In this document: piece by piece, positions 13,818 to 16,851 of the stretch
How positions within the stretch are numbered: the first letter of the stretch is position 1
Layout of the letters: each line of letters begins with the position of its first letter
Source: Faecalibacterium sp.
Lineage (GTDB): Bacteria > Bacillota > Clostridia > Oscillospirales > Ruminococcaceae
NCBI GenBank assembly: GCA_017483235.1
Contig: JAFULE010000231.1
Span: forward strand, 1 to 16,851
Reading direction: 5' to 3'
DNA length: 16,851 nt
Program-made: the position numbers and the translations under genes
The notes under the pieces: generated by a model
Database searches by the model: none
Told to the model about the DNA's origin: nothing
The model's input: only the letters and a program-made list of their open reading frames with translations

Positions 13818-14747
13818 ATGCTTACCATCACCTTGCTTGGCTGCGGCGGCACCATGCCGCTGCCGGGGCGCGCGCTCAGCAGCTGCGCTGTCACCATGGC
13901 GGGCCGCACGGTGCTGTTCGACTGCGGCGAGGGTACCCAGACTGCCTGCCGGGCGCAGCATGTCAGCCTGTATAAGATCGATCATATCTGCCTGACCCAT
14001 TTTCACGGTGACCATATCTTTGGCCTGCCCGGCCTTTTGCAGAGTATGGGCAATGCCGGCCGCAAGAAGCCTGTTACCGTATACGGCCCCAAAGGGCTGG
14101 ATGAACTGATGCGGCATTTTCTGGCCATGTGCCCCGGGCTGCCTTTTGGGGTAAAACTCTGCGAGCTGCACCCCGGCCCGGGCGGCGGCCCTATGCTGCT
14201 GCCCGACATGGACGGGCTGCGGCTGACTGCCTTTGAGGCCGAACACCGGGTGCCCTGCATTGGGTATCAGCTGCAGCTGCCCCGTGCCGGCCGGTTTGAT
14301 CCTGCCGCCGCCGAAACGCTGGGGGTGCCTCGTCCTCTTTGGAAAAAGCTGCAGCAGGGCGAACCGGTAGCCCTGCCCGATGGCAGCGCTGTCGTTCCGG
14401 AACAGGTGCTGGGCCCTGCCCGCAAAGGGCTTTCGGTGGTGTTCTGCACCGACAGCCGCCCCTGCGCGGCGCTGCAGAAAGCAGCCCAAAACGTTGATCT
14501 GCTCATCTGCGATGCCACCTATGGCGACGACCGCCAGTGGGATAAGGCGGTGGAGTTTGGTCACAGCACCTTCCGTGAAAGCGCGGGCCTTGCCGCCTTT
14601 GCGGATGTAAAGCGGCTGTGGCTGACCCACTATTCTGCCGCCATCGAAGATCCGGCCGAGTATCTGCCCATTGCGCACGAAATTTTCCCTGCGGCGGAAG
14701 CAGGCTTTGACGGCAAGCGACTGGAACTGAAATTTGAAGAACGCTGA
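13818..14747 (+). CDS. rnz: Ribonuclease Z (tRNA 3' processing endonuclease)
   Basis: This zinc-dependent metallo-beta-lactamase-fold nuclease removes 3' trailers from tRNA precursors. The frame is open further upstream, but ATG 13818 has AAGGGGG seven bases before it and begins the conserved MLTITLLGCGGTMPLPGR, giving 309 residues, normal for the short form. The metal-binding HxHxDH motif is HFHGDH (61-66). Further ligands are expected at His143 (AEHRVPC), Asp212 (FCTDSRPC) and His271 (LTHYSAA). The arm that grips the tRNA elbow corresponds to about 155-190 (RAGRFDPAAAETLGVPRPLWKK). The early PLPGRALSS loop matches the variant common in Clostridia. There is no obvious terminator before the copper operon; its operator palindrome could act as a hairpin. 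Confidence 0.94.
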   Translation: MLTITLLGCGGTMPLPGRALSSCAVTMAGRTVLFDCGEGTQTACRAQHVSLYKIDHICLTHFHGDHIFGLPGLLQSMGNAGRKKPVTVYGPKGLDELMRHFLAMCPGLPFGVKLCELHPGPGGGPMLLPDMDGLRLTAFEAEHRVPCIGYQLQLPRAGRFDPAAAETLGVPRPLWKKLQQGEPVALPDGSAVVPEQVLGPARKGLSVVFCTDSRPCAALQKAAQNVDLLICDATYGDDRQWDKAVEFGHSTFRESAGLAAFADVKRLWLTHYSAAIEDPAEYLPIAHEIFPAAEAGFDGKRLELKFEER

Positions 14748-14753
14748 ATTCCC

Positions 14754-14782
14754 TTGACAAATACCCCCGTGGGGTATATCCT
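14754..14782 (+). promoter_or_regulatory. Copper operon promoter P1 with CsoR-type operator in the spacer
   Basis: TTGACA (14754-14759) is followed by a 17-base spacer and TATCCT (14777-14782). The spacer is almost entirely the inverted repeat ATACCCC-CGT-GGGGTAT (14761-14777), which matches the TACCCC...GGGGTA pattern of CsoR operators. Bound repressor would block polymerase between the two boxes until copper releases it. Confidence 0.8.
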
Positions 14783-14783
14783 T

Positions 14784-14815
14784 GTGACAGGATGTATACC
14801 CCGCGGGGGTATAAT
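14784..14815 (+). promoter_or_regulatory. Second copper promoter element with CsoR-type operator over the -10
   Basis: TATACCCC-GCG-GGGGTATA (14795-14813) is a 19-bp inverted repeat with perfect 8-bp arms. It overlaps a perfect TATAAT (14810-14815). The best -35 is GTGACA (14784-14789), which leaves a long 20-base spacer. The operator centres are 35 bases apart. This element lies just before the csoR ribosome binding site. Confidence 0.75.
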
Positions 14816-14835
14816 TTTGAGAAGGGAGGCCATCC

Positions 14836-15162
14836 ATGTCTGATCGGCACGATACTGTTGCCTGCAGCTGCTGCGGCAGCCGCCACAAATATCGGGACAA
14901 AACCAGCCCCGAATACCAAAATCTGATCCGCCGGCTGAACCGCATCGAAGGGCAGGTGCGCGGGGTGCGCAATATGGTAGAGGAAGACCGCTACTGTATC
15001 GACATTCTGACCCAGGTCAGCGCCATTTCGGCCGCGCTGGAGGCCTTTAACGAAGCACTGCTCACCGAGCATATCAAAAGCTGCGTGGTCGAGGATATTC
15101 GCGCCGGCAGCGATACCGCGGTGGACGAACTGTGTAAAACCCTGCACAAGCTGATGAAATAA
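14836..15162 (+). CDS. csoR: Copper-sensing transcriptional repressor CsoR
   Basis: This is an all-helical DUF156 family repressor that leaves DNA on binding Cu(I). The 108-residue protein has the LIRRLNRIEGQVRGVRNMVEED core, which supplies DNA-contacting residues. The copper ligands fit the CsoR pattern: Cys54 (RYCIDIL), His79 and Cys83 (EHIKSCV), with 25- and 4-residue spacings equal to Cys36-His61-Cys65 of the Mycobacterium tuberculosis protein. An N-terminal extension of about 25 residues carries CSCC and a His, a possible extra metal site. GGGAGG precedes the ATG. The two palindromes just upstream are its likely own operators, implying autoregulation with copA, whose start is 10 bases after this stop. 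Confidence 0.94.
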   Translation: MSDRHDTVACSCCGSRHKYRDKTSPEYQNLIRRLNRIEGQVRGVRNMVEEDRYCIDILTQVSAISAALEAFNEALLTEHIKSCVVEDIRAGSDTAVDELCKTLHKLMK

Positions 15163-15172
15163 AGGAGAAGCT

Positions 15173-16851
15173 ATGCAAAAATTTTCTGTCACCGGCATGA
15201 GCTGTGCCGCCTGCAGCGCCCATGTGGAAAAGGCCGTCAAGGCGGTTCCGGGGGTGCAAAGCGTGGCGGTCAGCCTGCTGACCAATTCCATGGGGGTGGA
15301 ATTTGCCGCCCCGGCTACTGCCGAAAGCATCTGCGCTGCGGTGCAGGCTGCCGGCTACGGCGCAGCGCCCGAAGCCGCTGCCGGCGCGGCTGCTCCCAGC
15401 CCGGCTGCCGCCCGCGACGCACTGGAAGATCACGAGACCCCCAAGCTGCGCCGTCGGCTTGTCGCCAGCCTTGTGCTGCTGCTGCCGCTGATGTACGTTT
15501 CCATGGGGGTTGCCATGTGGGGCTGGCCGGCCCCGGCTGCGTTGGCCCAAAATCCGCTGGCCATCGGCCTGTATCAGCTGCTGCTGTCGGCGCTGGTGAT
15601 GATCATCAACCAGAAATTTTTCATCAACGGCTTTCAGGGCCTTGTGCGCAAAGCCCCCAATATGGACACTCTGGTGGCCATGGGCAGCGCTGCCGGCTTT
15701 GTGTACAGCACGGCTGCTTTGTTCCAGATGGCCCACGCCGCATGGCAGGGCAATACCGAACACGCCGCCCACTTCATGCACGAGTTCTATTTCGAAGCCT
15801 CGGCCATGATCCTTACCCTGATCACGGTGGGCAAAATGCTGGAAGCCCGCAGCAAGGGCAAAACCACCAACGCCATCAAGGCATTGATGGATCTTGCCCC
15901 CAAAACCGCCAATGTCCTGCGCGACGGTGCCGAGCTGACCGTTCCGGTGGAGCAGGTGGTACTGGGCGACCTGTTTGTGGTGCGCCCCGGCGAAAGCATC
16001 CCGGTGGACGGTGTGGTCACCGAGGGTGAAAGCGCAGTGAACGAAGCCGCCCTTACCGGCGAAAGCCTGCCGGTGGATAAGTTTGTGGGCAGTACGGTCA
16101 GCGCCGGCACCATGAACCAGAGCGGTTTTCTGACCTGCCGCGCTACCCGCATCGGTCAGGACACCACCATCAGCCAGATCATCAAGATGGTCGAGGATGC
16201 CGCTGCCACCAAAGCCCCCATCGCCAAAATTGCCGACAAGGTTTCGGGCGTATTTGTACCCGCCGTTATCAGCATTGCGCTGGTCACGCTGGTCATTTGG
16301 CTGCTGGCCGGGCAGAGTTTTGGCTTTGCGCTGGCCCGCGGCATCAGCGTACTGGTCATCAGCTGCCCCTGTGCGCTGGGCCTTGCCACCCCGGTGGCTA
16401 TCATGGTGGCCAGCGGTGTGGGCGCTAAAAACGGCATTCTGTTCAAAACCGCCGCCGCACTGGAGCAGGCGGGCAAAACCGATATCGTGGTGCTGGACAA
16501 AACCGGCACCGTTACCGAGGGCAAGCCCAGCGTTACCGATCTGGTCTGCGCTCCGGGCATTACCGAGCAGCAGCTGCTGGTTCTGGCTGCCTGTCTGGAA
16601 GAAAAAAGCGAGCATCCGCTGGCCCGGGCGGTCATCGATAAGGTGCGCAGCCTGCACCTGCAGTACCCCGGAGTGGAAAACTTCCGTGCCCTGCCAGGCC
16701 ATGGTGTGGCCGGCAAGCTGGGCGAGCATGATGCGGTGGGCGGCAACGCCGCCCTGATGCGGGGCCGTGGCCTGCTGACCAAAGAACTGGAGGCCGAGGG
16801 CAAGCGGCTGGCCGCCGAGGGCAAAACCCCGCTGTACTTTGGCGCGGGCGA
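15173..16851 (+). CDS. copA: Cu(I)-exporting P1B-type ATPase CopA (3' end outside the window)
   Basis: This membrane pump exports copper using ATP. 559 complete codons are visible and the frame is open at the window end, so the protein is partial here. AAAGGAG precedes ATG 15173. One N-terminal heavy-metal domain has GMSCAAC (Cys11, Cys14). An Ala/Pro linker (about 65-85) leads to the first membrane helices (LVASLVLLLPLMYVSMG and following). The actuator TGE is at 295-297 (ALTGESLPV). The membrane copper site is Cys398-Pro-Cys400 in VISCPCALGLATP, typical of the copper/silver subclass. The phosphorylated Asp is Asp442 in DKTGT. The SEHPLARA motif with His481-Pro482 lies in the nucleotide-binding domain. 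The visible sequence stops before the GDGxND hinge. A copper chaperone gene could follow. Confidence 0.96.
   Translation, partial: MQKFSVTGMSCAACSAHVEKAVKAVPGVQSVAVSLLTNSMGVEFAAPATAESICAAVQAAGYGAAPEAAAGAAAPSPAAARDALEDHETPKLRRRLVASLVLLLPLMYVSMGVAMWGWPAPAALAQNPLAIGLYQLLLSALVMIINQKFFINGFQGLVRKAPNMDTLVAMGSAAGFVYSTAALFQMAHAAWQGNTEHAAHFMHEFYFEASAMILTLITVGKMLEARSKGKTTNAIKALMDLAPKTANVLRDGAELTVPVEQVVLGDLFVVRPGESIPVDGVVTEGESAVNEAALTGESLPVDKFVGSTVSAGTMNQSGFLTCRATRIGQDTTISQIIKMVEDAAATKAPIAKIADKVSGVFVPAVISIALVTLVIWLLAGQSFGFALARGISVLVISCPCALGLATPVAIMVASGVGAKNGILFKTAAALEQAGKTDIVVLDKTGTVTEGKPSVTDLVCAPGITEQQLLVLAACLEEKSEHPLARAVIDKVRSLHLQYPGVENFRALPGHGVAGKLGEHDAVGGNAALMRGRGLLTKELEAEGKRLAAEGKTPLYFGAG

Noticed and set aside
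15074..16729. Minus-strand open frame opposite copA
   Set aside because: The sense frame encodes all hallmark motifs of a copper ATPase; the antisense product has none.
1..16851. CRISPR arrays, insertion sequences, tRNA or rRNA genes
   Set aside because: I saw no regularly spaced repeats, no transposase motifs and no RNA-gene signatures on either strand.

Overview
The window looks like a GC-rich Firmicute chromosome. The best guess is the Oscillospiraceae/Ruminococcaceae group (Faecalibacterium/Gemmiger-like). This rests on strong third-position G/C, AGGAGG-type ribosome binding sites, a phiLC3-type holin, a Clostridia-type short RNase Z and a CsoR-copA copper locus. The genus is an inference; no rRNA or tRNA gene is present to confirm it.

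Region 1 (1-3555) is the distal end of a prophage or prophage remnant. It holds the C-terminal part of a tail/receptor-binding protein, a coiled-coil phage protein, a GH25 endolysin with a peptidoglycan-binding domain, a small membrane-anchored coiled-coil protein and a phiLC3-family holin. The genes are tightly packed and end at a strong hairpin. No integrase or attachment site is visible.

Region 2 (3556-6944) is a three-gene operon. It encodes a trigger-factor-like protein without a ribosome-binding domain, a polyferredoxin-like Fe-S/zinc-ribbon protein with an Ala/Glu-rich tail, and a DmpA/BapA-type self-processing aminopeptidase (family P1). A 17-bp perfect palindrome sits over its probable -10 box.

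Region 3 (6945-13452) is a five-gene peptide (Opp/Dpp-type) ABC importer operon: a Tat-type lipoprotein binding protein, two permeases and two ATPases. It starts with a near-consensus promoter, followed by a leader RNA that ends in a canonical intrinsic terminator upstream of the first gene. A second terminator-like hairpin separates the binding protein from the permeases. A 16-bp-stem terminator closes the operon and is shared with the convergent glutaredoxin-like gene.

Region 4 (13453-14747) has a small glutaredoxin-like gene on the minus strand and a divergent RNase Z gene. The roughly 100-bp gap between them holds overlapping, oppositely oriented -10 elements.

Region 5 (14748-16851) is a copper-homeostasis operon: two CsoR-type operators embedded in promoter elements, csoR, then a copA P1B-type copper ATPase that runs off the window edge.

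Most content fits known families. The least explained parts are the leader RNA before the importer operon, the truncated trigger-factor/Fe-S/peptidase operon, and the loss of the usual cysteine set in the OppD-like ATPase.
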